The position numbers were made by a program, and so were the translations under genes. Source: an uncultured Collinsella sp. (GTDB lineage Bacteria > Actinomycetota > Coriobacteriia > Coriobacteriales > Coriobacteriaceae). Taken from it: a DNA stretch of 45,686 nt. Position 1 is the stretch's first letter; each line of letters begins with the position of its first letter. Below the pieces are notes generated by a model that did not search any database, was not told the origin of the DNA, and saw only the letters and a program-made list of their open reading frames with translations. Shown here piece after piece: positions 31,945-39,647 of this stretch. The stretch spans positions 1 to 45,686 of the forward strand of contig CABTWP010000011.1 in assembly GCA_902488525.1 (NCBI GenBank), given 5' to 3'.

Positions 31945-32211
31945 CTAGGCAATCAGTGCATCAAGTGTAATGAGCTCTCTGAGCCGCTCCGTGCGTGTTT
32001 GCCCATGGCGTTTGGCTTTTTCGTCAAACGCCTCAAGAATCGATTCGCCCACACGTGCTGATATAACGACGCTCGGCTCATCGGAGATTGGTGGCCTTCC
32101 CAACTTGATGGTGTGACCTTTCGGCCACTCATCTTTTTCGTAGGCTTCCGCGGCTTTCTTCAACTCTCCGGGAGCAAACCCCATCATCTTTTCGAGCTGC
32201 TTAGCATCCAT
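31945..32211 (-). CDS. Ribbon-helix-helix (CopG-like) antitoxin-type regulator, no toxin partner visible
   Basis: This is an 88-residue protein. The first 50 residues are a helical arm (MDAKQLEKMMGFAPGELKKA), then GRPPISDEPSVVISARVGESILEAFDEKAKRHGQTRTERLRELI. The beta strand SVVISARV followed by two helices is the CopG/MetJ ribbon-helix-helix DNA-binding fold. The ATG at 32211 has GGAGG close upstream. Antitoxins of this type normally share an operon with a toxin, but neither side has a candidate: a hairpin follows, and upstream are 800 bases of repeats. A tandem 12-mer, probably its own operator, overlaps the promoter. It may be an orphan antitoxin or a stand-alone regulator. Confidence 0.75.
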   Translation of the reverse strand: MDAKQLEKMMGFAPGELKKAAEAYEKDEWPKGHTIKLGRPPISDEPSVVISARVGESILEAFDEKAKRHGQTRTERLRELITLDALIA

Positions 32212-32262
32212 GGCGCCTCCTATCGATCGACATAATGTCGAGCGCCGGTTCTCGGATTCTCT

Positions 32263-32286
32263 TTTTGTATACAATTTTGTAGACAA
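32263..32286 (-). promoter_or_regulatory. Tandem 12-bp repeats, likely ribbon-helix-helix autoregulatory operator
   Basis: TTTTGTATACAA (32263-32274) and TTTTGTAGACAA (32275-32286) are adjacent direct repeats with one difference, each with dyad symmetry (TTGTATACAA is perfect). They lie 52-75 bases before the regulator start, where a promoter is expected (TATACA). CopG-type proteins bind such short paired sites. Confidence 0.6.
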
Positions 32287-32487
32287 AAATACAAGCAGTT
32301 CATCGGGCTAATTAGCTTGTTTTGACCTGCCTGTTCGATAGGAAATGAGCATTGACGGCTTCGATACTCCTTTGCTTTTCAGCTTGGAATTTGGATGCTC
32401 ATTGAACTTCCGGAGGGGAGCCCTTTATTAAGCTATTGAGATTCTGGGCAGGAGCTCTCACTGGTCTTCGGTAATGGGGCCAGCTTA

Positions 32488-32512
32488 ATTCGCGACACAG
32501 TGTGTCGCGAAT
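32488..32512. repeat. Perfect 25-bp palindrome
   Basis: ATTCGCGACACA, one central G, TGTGTCGCGAAT. It lies in the gene-free stretch 32287-33044. It could be a binding site for an unknown protein. No neighbouring reading frame is convincing. Confidence 0.75.
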
Positions 32513-32607
32513 GGGAGTAGTCGTTAGGTGTCCTTCAATGGCTACTCATATAAGAACGTTCAAGTGTCGGATTTTGTCATTTAGTGTCGCTCTCAGCGAC
32601 TATTCTG

Positions 32608-32850
32608 GAGGGTCGTGGTCAAAAAAGGGCAAATATGAGTACTGTTGCCATTATGGTTGCATTTATTTGCTATAAATTGTAGCTCCTGATGAGATTTGTT
32701 CCCATTAAGAGCTACTTTTATTGAACATATGAGGAGAAATAACGTCGTCTGCGGACGAGTGGAACGTTGAATAGTTCCTGAAGTGATCAAAATCGCTGCT
32801 ACTAAACAGGTAGCAGTACTCATATTTGCCCTTTTTTGACCACAGCCCTC
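32608..32850. repeat. 243-bp element with 42-bp inverted ends
   Basis: 32608-32649 and 32809-32850 are inverted copies with four mismatches, sharing GTGGTCAAAAAAGGGCAAAT and TATGAGTACTG. The 159 bases between are AT-rich and contain GTAGCTC/GAGCTAC, a CGTC-TGCG-GACG stem and a GAGGAGAAAT that resembles a ribosome-binding site, with no convincing reading frame. It looks like a miniature inverted-repeat element. The same gene-free stretch (32287-33044) holds only this, a palindrome and the family C hairpin. Confidence 0.8.
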
Positions 32851-32943
32851 TCGGAAACCTTTCCAGAGGCGTCAAACAGCCATAATCCAAAGGTCTCCTC
32901 AAACAATTAGCCGGCCAAGAGCGTCCATGACTACCAAAAAGCT

Positions 32944-33007
32944 GTACGCCAGCATCCAAAGATGTCGAAAAATGTCGACTTTGGATGCTGGTGTACATGT
33001 TTGGGTC
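32944..33007 (-). repeat. Repeat family C, copy 2, terminator of the glutaredoxin gene
   Basis: 64 bases match 31865-31928 at all but one position. The single change puts a G-T pair in the stem. On the minus strand it lies 38 bases after the glutaredoxin stop and ends in CTTTTTGG, so it is placed and built as a terminator, as copy 1 is. Confidence 0.85.
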
Positions 33008-33044
33008 GTATGAGTTGGGGCCCTGGACGGACAGAGCGTGCGTA

Positions 33045-33290
33045 CTAGAGCAGGTTTTCCTGCACCCACGCGATGATGTCGCTCGATTCGTAGAGTGGTT
33101 TGCCGTCGATGAACAGGCAGGGAACCTGGCGTTTTCCGCCGACGGCGATGAGTGTCTGTTCGGCATCGGAATCGGTCGAGATATTGCGCTCGGGAATGGT
33201 CACGCCGTTATCGGCCAAAAAGTGCTTGACCTTTAAGCAATACGGGCAGCCGGTCATAACGTACAGCGCGAGCTCGTGATTAGTAGCCAT
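33045..33290 (-). CDS. Glutaredoxin-like protein
   Basis: This is an 81-residue thiol-redox protein from the ATG at 33290 (TTGGAGACCT upstream). LALYVMTGCPYCLKVKHFLADNG gives the CPYC active site, KRQVPCLFIDGKPLYESSDIIAWV gives the cis-Pro and glutathione-contacting TDXX-like segment. The length and CPYC fit class I glutaredoxins/NrdH-like proteins. It exchanges electrons with disulfides or ribonucleotide reductase in the cytoplasm. Organisms of this group often lack glutathione, so the electron source is open. A repeat-type terminator follows. The next gene upstream, the XRE-TipAS regulator, is on the same strand 51 bases away. Confidence 0.9.
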   Translation of the reverse strand: MATNHELALYVMTGCPYCLKVKHFLADNGVTIPERNISTDSDAEQTLIAVGGKRQVPCLFIDGKPLYESSDIIAWVQENLL

Positions 33291-33341
33291 AGGTCTCCAA
33301 TCGGTTGAGGTTTTGATTGAAATACCCAAAGCCGCCGCGGT

Positions 33342-34169
33342 CTATGCGCGCGTCAACGAAGACTCGATGGCCTGGACCAGAAACGCCGTGGCTCCGGTGG
33401 CGCAGGGCTTGTCGTAGTAGTCAACAAAGCGCTGGTCGGCAAGATAACCGTGGGCGAGGCCCAGGTACGCCTCGTCTTGGGGCTCGCATCCCCAGTTGAG
33501 AGCAATCCAGCGACGATGCATCGCGACAAGCTTACGAGCCTCGTTGCTCTCTGGGTCGCCAATGCCCATGGCAATTGAGAGCTGGCCCAGAATAGCGCGT
33601 TCAAGTTCCTTCATGTCGTTCCATGTCTCGGGGTCCATGTCCAGCAACGCTTCGTTTGCTGCATCGATAGCCTCATCGCCGTAGCGCGCCCGCGCCTCGG
33701 CACCGTAGCGCGCCTCGTTTTCCTGCATGGTGCGCCAGCGCTCCAGTTGCGGCAGGACGGCGCCCATGAGCGAGACGGCTTCGTCGAGCGACATGCCGGT
33801 GTTTTGTGCCAGGCGCGGGGCACAATCCTCAATCATTGCCTCCATGGTGGTGTCATAGGTGTACTTGCCGTGGTCGTAGCACCACTTGCAGTAATGATCG
33901 GTCGCGGTGCCCGTGGCATCGGTGCCGCAGTCGTCGGGCGTGAGTATCATGCCGCAGCTCTGGCAATAGTGCTCAGGCATTTCGAGCAGGTGGGACAGCG
34001 GTTCTCCGGTTACGGCGGCGATGAGCTTCATCATGTCGATGCCCGGTGTGACCTCGCCGCGCTCCCACCGGCTGATGGCCTGGCGTGTGACGAAGAGCTT
34101 AGCGGCAAGCTGCTCTTGGGTAAGGTGATGGGCGCGACGGACAGCAATGAGCTTTTCTGCAAAGGCCAT
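33342..34169 (-). CDS. XRE-type regulator with zinc-ribbon and TipAS-like domain
   Basis: This is a 275-residue three-part protein. Residues 1-65 are an XRE helix-turn-helix (LTQEQLAAKLFVTRQAISRWERGEVTPGIDMMKLI). Residues about 70-105 are a zinc-ribbon-like segment (YCQSCGMILTPDDCG and HYCKWCYDHGKYTY, four Cys plus extra). Residues about 150-275 match the TipAS fold (DPETWNDMKELERAILGQLSIAMGIGDPESNEARKLVAMHRRWI, then YLGLAHGYLADQRFVDYYDK). TipAS domains trap thiopeptide antibiotics in MerR regulators, so here the ligand-binding part is attached to a different DNA-binding head. AAAGGAG precedes the ATG at 34169. Targets may include itself or the glutaredoxin gene downstream. Ligand and targets are inferred. 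Confidence 0.82.
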   Translation of the reverse strand: MAFAEKLIAVRRAHHLTQEQLAAKLFVTRQAISRWERGEVTPGIDMMKLIAAVTGEPLSHLLEMPEHYCQSCGMILTPDDCGTDATGTATDHYCKWCYDHGKYTYDTTMEAMIEDCAPRLAQNTGMSLDEAVSLMGAVLPQLERWRTMQENEARYGAEARARYGDEAIDAANEALLDMDPETWNDMKELERAILGQLSIAMGIGDPESNEARKLVAMHRRWIALNWGCEPQDEAYLGLAHGYLADQRFVDYYDKPCATGATAFLVQAIESSLTRA

Positions 34170-34296
34170 AGCGGCTCCTTTCTGCTGGTTGATGGCTTAA
34201 GCATACGCGGCGGCAGGCGCCCTTCCAAGCAACCGTTGGTTGCACGACGGGGGACCGCGGCGAAGAATTGCGCGCAACGCCCCACGCCTCCATGCC

Positions 34297-34302
34297 GTAC
34301 AA
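34297..34302 (+). promoter_or_regulatory. TACAAT -10 element, probably giving a leaderless trmO message
   Basis: TACAAT at 34297-34302 ends eight bases before the best ATG (34311), and no ribosome-binding site lies between. A transcript would start at or next to that ATG. A -35 is not obvious. Confidence 0.4.
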
Positions 34303-34310
34303 TGACCGGC

Positions 34311-35048
34311 ATGGAACCTATCGCACGCATACATACCGACCTGCCGCAGAAGTTCGGCATTCCGCGCAACAGCTTTTTGGCGCCCCATCTGCAGGGACGA
34401 ATCTTTTTTGAGCCGGAATTTGCCTCCAATGCAGCGGTTGAGGGCCTGGACTCCTTCTCTCACCTGTGGCTGCTGTGGCGCTTCGAAAACGGAACGCCCG
34501 GCGGCACGGCTAAGGATATTGCCGTCGACGCTAAAACGCAGGACAGGTCCGGCACCAACGCAAAATGGTCGAAAACCGTGCGCCCGCCGCGTCTGGGCGG
34601 AGCCGAACGTGTGGGAGTGTTTGCCACGCGCAGTCCGTTTCGCCCTAATCCCATCGGGCTCACCTGCGTCAAGCTTGATCGTGTCGAGCTCACCGACGAT
34701 GGCCCCATCATCCATGTGTTGGGGGCCGACCTGCGCGACGGTACGCCCATCTACGACATCAAGCCCTACATTCCGTTTGCGGACTGCCACCCGGATGCGA
34801 CCGGAGGCTGGATCGAGGATGCTCCGTGGCAAGAGCTCGATGTTGAGTTTCCGCAAGCACTGCAGGATATGGTCCCGCCCGCAAAGCTCCTCGGCTTGGT
34901 CGAGGTCCTTCGCCAAGACCCGCGCCGCGCGGGCAGCAAGCACGAGCCACACCGCGTCTATCATCTGGCTTACGCCGGGCTCGACATATCGTTTACGGTC
35001 GATGAAACCCAGCTAACCGTAGTTGCCGTCAACGACGCGCAAGACTAA
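34311..35048 (+). CDS. trmO: tRNA (t6A37)-methyltransferase TrmO
   Basis: This protein has 245 residues. TrmO methylates N6-threonylcarbamoyladenosine at position 37 of tRNA, aiding decoding of ACY codons. The signature segments are FGIPRNSFLAPHLQGRIFFEPEF, FSHLWLLWRFE, RPPRLGGAERVGVFATRSPFRPNPIGLTCVKL (the SAM-binding beta-barrel core) and HVLGADLRDGTPIYDIKPYIPFADC. All are in normal order, with a C-terminal domain as in E. coli TrmO. The ATG at 34311 begins the conserved MEPIARIHTD; an ATG at 34302 is three codons earlier. No Shine-Dalgarno is present, so leaderless translation is likely. It is not in an obvious operon. Confidence 0.93.
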   Translation: MEPIARIHTDLPQKFGIPRNSFLAPHLQGRIFFEPEFASNAAVEGLDSFSHLWLLWRFENGTPGGTAKDIAVDAKTQDRSGTNAKWSKTVRPPRLGGAERVGVFATRSPFRPNPIGLTCVKLDRVELTDDGPIIHVLGADLRDGTPIYDIKPYIPFADCHPDATGGWIEDAPWQELDVEFPQALQDMVPPAKLLGLVEVLRQDPRRAGSKHEPHRVYHLAYAGLDISFTVDETQLTVVAVNDAQD

Positions 35049-35160
35049 CCAGCCATTCGTCCGCACCCGTCAAATTAAGCGCCAAACCCCGCGCCAAAAC
35101 CGCCCACGCTGGTGGACAATAACGCCTACCAAAACAATCAACTTTGCACGGGAGTCCAGC

Positions 35161-36375
35161 ATGAAATACGACTTCACTTCAATCATCGACCGCCACGGCA
35201 TGGACGCCATCGCCGTTGACTCTTGGGGTGAGATCCCCGGTATGGCCCCGAACGCACCCGACGAGGGCTTCGACCGCATTCCCATGTGGGTGGCCGACAT
35301 GAACTTTGCCACGGTGCCCACGGTCCAGGAACACATCATTCAGCGCGCCCAGCACCCCATGTTTGGCTATTTCAATCCGCGCTCCGAGTATTTCGACCGC
35401 ATCATCGAATGGCAGAGCCGCCGCAATGGCGTCGAGGGCCTGCGCCCTGAACATATCGGTTACGAAAACGGCGTGCTGGGCGGTGTCGTGTCGACGCTGC
35501 GCGCGTATGTCCAGCCGGGCGATGCGGTGCTGGTCCACAGCCCCACCTACATCGGCTTTACCAAGTCCATTGAGGCCGCGGGCTATCGTATTGTCCATAG
35601 CCCGCTTAAGCTCGACGATCAGGGCGTGTGGCGCATGGACTTTGAGGACATGGAGCACAAGCTCGCCCAAAACCACATCCATGCCGCGGTGTTCTGCTCG
35701 CCGCACAATCCCTGCGGCCGCGTATGGGAGCGCGACGAGATTGAGCGCGCCATGGACATCTATCGCCAGCACGATTGCGTGGTGATCTCGGACGAGATTT
35801 GGTCCGATATCATCCTGCCGGGGCACAAGCACATCCCGACGCAGTCGGTGAGCGAGGATGCCCGCATGCGCACGGTTGCCCTCTATGCGCCGAGCAAGAC
35901 GTTCAACCTGGCGGGTCTGGTCGGCAGCTACCACATTATCTACAACGAGACGCTGCACGACCGCATGTGCACCGTGTCCAACAAGACCCACTACAACGAA
36001 ATGAATGTCCTCTCCATGCATGCGCTTATCGGTGCCTACCAGCCGCAGGGCTACGAGTGGGTGGACGAGCTCAACCAGGTGCTTGCCGGCAATATCGAGT
36101 ACTTCTGCGATTACGTGGACGGGCATTTTGAGGGCGTGTCCTATTCGCGTCCGCAGGGCACGTACATGGTGTTTCTGGACTGCACCGAGTGGTGTCGCGA
36201 GCATGGCCGCGATATTCAGTGGCTGCTCGACGAGGGGGCGCGCGTGGGCGTGGGATATCAGGACGGCCGCCCGTTCCACGGGCCCTGCCACATTCGCGTG
36301 AATCTGGCGCTGCCGCTTTCGCGCGTAAAGGAAGCGTGCGACCGCCTGGACCGCTACGTTTTTAATGCACGGTAA
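35161..36375 (+). CDS. MalY/PatB-type PLP-dependent cystathionine beta-lyase/aminotransferase
   Basis: This is a 404-residue fold-type I PLP enzyme. Family segments include IPMWVADMNFATVPTVQEHI, PMFGYFNPRSEYFDRIIEW, ENGVLGGVVSTLRAYV, FCSPHNPCGRVW, VISDEIWSDIILPGHKHIPT (the Asp contacts the pyridine nitrogen) and YAPSKTFNLAGLVGSY, with the Schiff-base Lys. MalY/PatB enzymes cleave cystathionine or cysteine conjugates to thiol, pyruvate and ammonia, and some also moonlight as regulators. The ATG at 35161 follows GGGAGTCCAGC. It lies alone between trmO and a GC-rich hairpin. Whether the substrate is cystathionine, cysteine or a xenobiotic S-conjugate cannot be read from sequence. Confidence 0.9.
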   Translation: MKYDFTSIIDRHGMDAIAVDSWGEIPGMAPNAPDEGFDRIPMWVADMNFATVPTVQEHIIQRAQHPMFGYFNPRSEYFDRIIEWQSRRNGVEGLRPEHIGYENGVLGGVVSTLRAYVQPGDAVLVHSPTYIGFTKSIEAAGYRIVHSPLKLDDQGVWRMDFEDMEHKLAQNHIHAAVFCSPHNPCGRVWERDEIERAMDIYRQHDCVVISDEIWSDIILPGHKHIPTQSVSEDARMRTVALYAPSKTFNLAGLVGSYHIIYNETLHDRMCTVSNKTHYNEMNVLSMHALIGAYQPQGYEWVDELNQVLAGNIEYFCDYVDGHFEGVSYSRPQGTYMVFLDCTEWCREHGRDIQWLLDEGARVGVGYQDGRPFHGPCHIRVNLALPLSRVKEACDRLDRYVFNAR

Positions 36376-36390
36376 GTGAGCACTGCATGC

Positions 36391-36422
36391 GGGGCCTTCT
36401 GCCAAGTCGGCTGGAAGGCCCC
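36391..36422 (+). terminator. Terminator-like hairpin after the PatB-type gene
   Basis: GGGGCCTTC (36391-36399) and GAAGGCCCC (36414-36422) pair around a loop that has a further GCC/GGC. It lies 15 bases past the stop but lacks a T-run. Confidence 0.65.
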
Positions 36423-36519
36423 ACATGGTAAAACGTCTGTAGCCATTGGGCACTCGTGTGGTTTTGTTTGCTATTATTTTTTACCATTTCAGTCTGTAAA
36501 CAGGATCGTATGGAGCTCG

Positions 36520-37389
36520 ATGAAAAGGTCCCGTCGCTCGGTTGCCATTTCGTTGTTTGTTGCGCTTGCGGTAGCGTGCGCCTTTGTCGTAGCGATAGCC
36601 GGCTGTTCCGGGTCGAATGGCAGAGCCTCGACGTCTGCATTAGAAGGCCTGGATGCCTCGCAGGCCAAAGACGACAACCTTAAGACGCTCAACGTCGGCA
36701 GCGACCTCTATCCACCGTTTGTGTATACCGACGAGTACGGCGATATCGTTGGCCTGGATGTCGAGATATTGACCGAGGCTTTGACTCGCATTGGTTACAA
36801 GCCAAAATACCAGCTGATCGACTGGGAAAAGAAGAAGGAGCTGCTGGCGAGCGGCGAACTCGATTGTGTCATGGGCAGCTTTAGTATGACGGGTCGCGAA
36901 AACGAATATCGTTGGGCCGGCCCGTACCTTGCGAGCCGCCAGGTGGTCGCGGTCGATCCCCAGAGCGATATCTACACGCTTGCCGATCTTGAGGATAAGA
37001 TCGTGGCGGTTCAGTCCACCACCAAGCCCGAGGACATTTTGCTCAATCGCATAAATGAAAACGTTCCGCAGATCAAGGAACTCTACAGCTTTTCGGACGG
37101 TTCATACCTGAACCCGGCGCTCGTCGAGGGCCTGGTCGACGCTATCGCCGCGCATGAGTCCTCGTTCCTCACCTACGAAAAAGACTATGGTGTGACATAT
37201 CGCATTTTGGATGAGCCGCTGCTAGAGGTCGGTTTGGGCACCGCTTTCGATATCAACGATACGCGTGGCATCGACGTCAAGCTCACTCATGCCTACCAAG
37301 AAATGCTTGCCGATGGCACCATGGAACGCCTGGTGTCAAAGTACTTCGATGACCCTTCGCCATTTTTGAATATGGAGGGCCTGTCATGA
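36520..37389 (+). CDS. Periplasmic-type amino-acid-binding lipoprotein linked to a sensor kinase
   Basis: This is a 289-residue family 3 solute-binding protein. The signal MKRSRRSVAISLFVALAVAC is followed by a lipobox, AIAGCSG, so it is membrane-anchored outside the cell. The binding fold shows LNVGSDLYPPFVYTDEYGDIVGLDVEILTEA, LDCVMGSFSMTGRENEYRWAGPYL and DAIAAHESSFLTY, all typical. It has no permease or ATPase neighbours. Instead its stop overlaps by four bases the start of a hybrid kinase gene, so it is probably the ligand sensor for that kinase. The start ATG has GGAG four bases upstream. The ligand is unknown but of the amino-acid or small-amine type. Confidence 0.9.
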   Translation: MKRSRRSVAISLFVALAVACAFVVAIAGCSGSNGRASTSALEGLDASQAKDDNLKTLNVGSDLYPPFVYTDEYGDIVGLDVEILTEALTRIGYKPKYQLIDWEKKKELLASGELDCVMGSFSMTGRENEYRWAGPYLASRQVVAVDPQSDIYTLADLEDKIVAVQSTTKPEDILLNRINENVPQIKELYSFSDGSYLNPALVEGLVDAIAAHESSFLTYEKDYGVTYRILDEPLLEVGLGTAFDINDTRGIDVKLTHAYQEMLADGTMERLVSKYFDDPSPFLNMEGLS

Positions 37390-39578
37390 TCGATGCGCCC
37401 GACCACGCTGCTCAGGAGCGGGGCAATCGTTCGGCAGGGGCATGGCTCCTTGTCGCTCTGCTGGGGATAGCGCTCTCGGTTGTTGCCGGCATGATGAGCT
37501 ACGGTTACACGACGGCCCAAGCCGAGCAGCGCTTTGCCGACGTTGTCGATTACGTGGCGACGCAGAGCCTTTCCTACGATGCATTTAACAGCGCCTATAC
37601 GACCAAAAACCTGATTCGCGTTATGGAGATTGCCGGAGAGGCGGCTCGCGATATGGAGCGCGACGGTTCGGTGGATAACGCCATGCTGGAGCAATATGCC
37701 GATCAGTTCAACGTGAGCGCGCTGATCGTGACGGACGCATCGGGCAATTTGGTGTCCGAGTCCTCGACGGGCGATGTGGACTACGGGTCGCTCGCTATGT
37801 ATCTCAAAGAAGCGCCCGTGTTGGAGGTGGCAACCCATCCGCTTAAGTCCTATACCGCCCGCATCACGCTTGCGGATGATTCGGTCGCAGACATTGGCTG
37901 CGTGACTCGGCAGGATGGCGAGGGCATCGTTATCGCGGTAAGGCATCAGAGCGCGAAGGCGGTTGCAAGCAATACACTCAAACTGCAGAGCTTGCTTGAT
38001 GGCTATGAAACCATCGATAGCGGCAATATCGTGATCGAAAGCGACGGCAAGGTCGTTGCGACCAATGCCGTTGAACCCACCGTATTGGGCGTGTTCGATC
38101 TGCCTGTGACGGATGTCTTCATTGTCGACGGTATTAAGGATCGATGCCTGGCTGGTAAGGTCAGATTGGTTAACGCCGACGGCGAGTGGTATTTGGGCAC
38201 ATTTGGAAAAGCGCACAAATTCTATGTGTACACCTATGCCTCGGCGCAGCGCTACTTTGAGGTCGCCGCGGCTGTTGCCGCCGGCGTGCTGGTGCTCTAC
38301 GGCGGTGTCATAGCCGTTGTTGTGACGGTGCGTCGCCGCGCTGATCGTCGACGTTTGACGGACTTGCTGCAGCAGGAGCGCGACTATGGCGACAAGCTGG
38401 CAAAGGCGGCGCGTGAGGCCTCGTCTGCCAACTCGGCAAAGACGGAGTTTCTGCGTCGCATGAGCCACGATCTGCGCACGCCCATCAACGGCATTCGCGG
38501 CATGGTCGAGGTTGGCGATGCCAATGCGGACGATCTGCAAAAGCAGACTGAGTGCCGCTCAAAGATCTGGACGGCATCGGGACTGCTGCTCGACCTTGCC
38601 AACGAGGCGCTCGATATGAGTCGCCTGGAGAGCGGGCAGGTCGACCTGAACCTCGTACCCATAAGTTTGGTGGCCCTCAACTGTGAAGTGCGCGATATTC
38701 TGGAGCGCCAGGCCGAGGAGCGTCTGGTGACAATTATCTCCGACCAGCAGACGCTTAATCATCCCTATGCGCGGGTGAGCGTGACGCACCTCAAGCGTTT
38801 GTTGCTCAATATTGCCGGCAATGCCGTCAAGTACAACCGCCAGGGCGGCTATGTCCGCCTGGTGTGCCGCGAGGTGGAGCCAGCGGATGGCGTCCCCGTC
38901 TATGAATACACGATCGCCGACAACGGTATTGGCATGAGCGAGGAGTTCCAGCAGCACCTCTACGAGCCGTTTTGCCGCGAGGAGCAACAGGTGGAAGGTG
39001 CTTCATCGGGAACTGGCCTGGGCGCGCCTATCGCAAAACAGTTGGTCGAGCTTATGGGCGGAACCATGAGTTTTACGAGCGTCTTGGGGCAGGGGACGAC
39101 GTTTACCATCCGCCTGCCGTTCGAGAAATGCAAACGCTCCGAGATTCCTCAGGCAGTTCGCGTGGATGGGGGCGATGGCGATGCGCTCCAGGGCTTGCGC
39201 GTTTTGCTCGTAGAGGATAACGATCTGAATGCCGAGATCGCGCAGTTTACGCTCAGCCGTGCCGGTGCCATCGTGACGCATGCTAAGGATGGTGAGTCTG
39301 CCGTCGAGATGTTTACCGCGAGCGCACCGCACGAGTACGACGTGGTGTTGATGGACATCATGATGCCTGGCATCGATGGCCTTGAGGCCACGCGTCAGAT
39401 TCGAGCACTCGATCGCGAGGATGCCGCGACCACGCCGATTATCGCCGTGAGTGCCAACGCCTTTGCCGACGACCGCAGGCTTTCGCGCGAGGCGGGCATG
39501 GACGCGCACCTGAGCAAGCCTGTGAGCTCGCAAGAGCTCGTCGAGGCGCTAGCGCACATAGCCGCCGACGCTTCATAA
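37386..39578 (+). CDS. Hybrid sensor histidine kinase/response regulator
   Basis: This is a 730-residue hybrid kinase. TM1 lies at 17-40 and TM2 near 290-315, with a Cache-like outer domain of about 250 residues between. HisKA has the phospho-His near 361 in FLRRMSHDLRTPINGIRGM, and HATPase has NIAGNAVKYN, DNGIGMSEEF and GTGLGAPIAK. A C-terminal receiver from about 604 has VLLVEDNDLNAEIAQFTL with Asp in VVLMDIMMPGIDG and LSKPV. No Hpt or output domain is present. The phosphate must therefore go to a separate partner, or the receiver acts by tuning the kinase. The overlapping gene upstream encodes a binding lipoprotein that presumably presents ligand to the outer domain. A strong terminator follows. 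Confidence 0.92.
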   Translation: MIDAPDHAAQERGNRSAGAWLLVALLGIALSVVAGMMSYGYTTAQAEQRFADVVDYVATQSLSYDAFNSAYTTKNLIRVMEIAGEAARDMERDGSVDNAMLEQYADQFNVSALIVTDASGNLVSESSTGDVDYGSLAMYLKEAPVLEVATHPLKSYTARITLADDSVADIGCVTRQDGEGIVIAVRHQSAKAVASNTLKLQSLLDGYETIDSGNIVIESDGKVVATNAVEPTVLGVFDLPVTDVFIVDGIKDRCLAGKVRLVNADGEWYLGTFGKAHKFYVYTYASAQRYFEVAAAVAAGVLVLYGGVIAVVVTVRRRADRRRLTDLLQQERDYGDKLAKAAREASSANSAKTEFLRRMSHDLRTPINGIRGMVEVGDANADDLQKQTECRSKIWTASGLLLDLANEALDMSRLESGQVDLNLVPISLVALNCEVRDILERQAEERLVTIISDQQTLNHPYARVSVTHLKRLLLNIAGNAVKYNRQGGYVRLVCREVEPADGVPVYEYTIADNGIGMSEEFQQHLYEPFCREEQQVEGASSGTGLGAPIAKQLVELMGGTMSFTSVLGQGTTFTIRLPFEKCKRSEIPQAVRVDGGDGDALQGLRVLLVEDNDLNAEIAQFTLSRAGAIVTHAKDGESAVEMFTASAPHEYDVVLMDIMMPGIDGLEATRQIRALDREDAATTPIIAVSANAFADDRRLSREAGMDAHLSKPVSSQELVEALAHIAADAS

Positions 39579-39580
39579 GC

Positions 39581-39625
39581 ATATGGCCCGGTTCCAAGGT
39601 GGGTTGGAACCGGGCCATATTGTTA
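39581..39625. terminator. Bidirectional intrinsic terminator
   Basis: ATATGGCCCGGTTCCAA (39581-39597) and TTGGAACCGGGCCATAT (39604-39620) are perfect 17-bp arms around six bases, with TGTTATT after. It serves the hybrid kinase gene and perhaps the convergent PNPOx-fold gene. Confidence 0.88.
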
Positions 39626-39647
39626 TTGATGAGGCCTGCTGAGGGGC

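Noticed and set aside
31861..33007. Family C copies as the ends of one transposon carrying the RHH gene
   Set aside because: Both copies are in the same orientation, each closes a separate gene, and no transposase or target duplication is visible between them.
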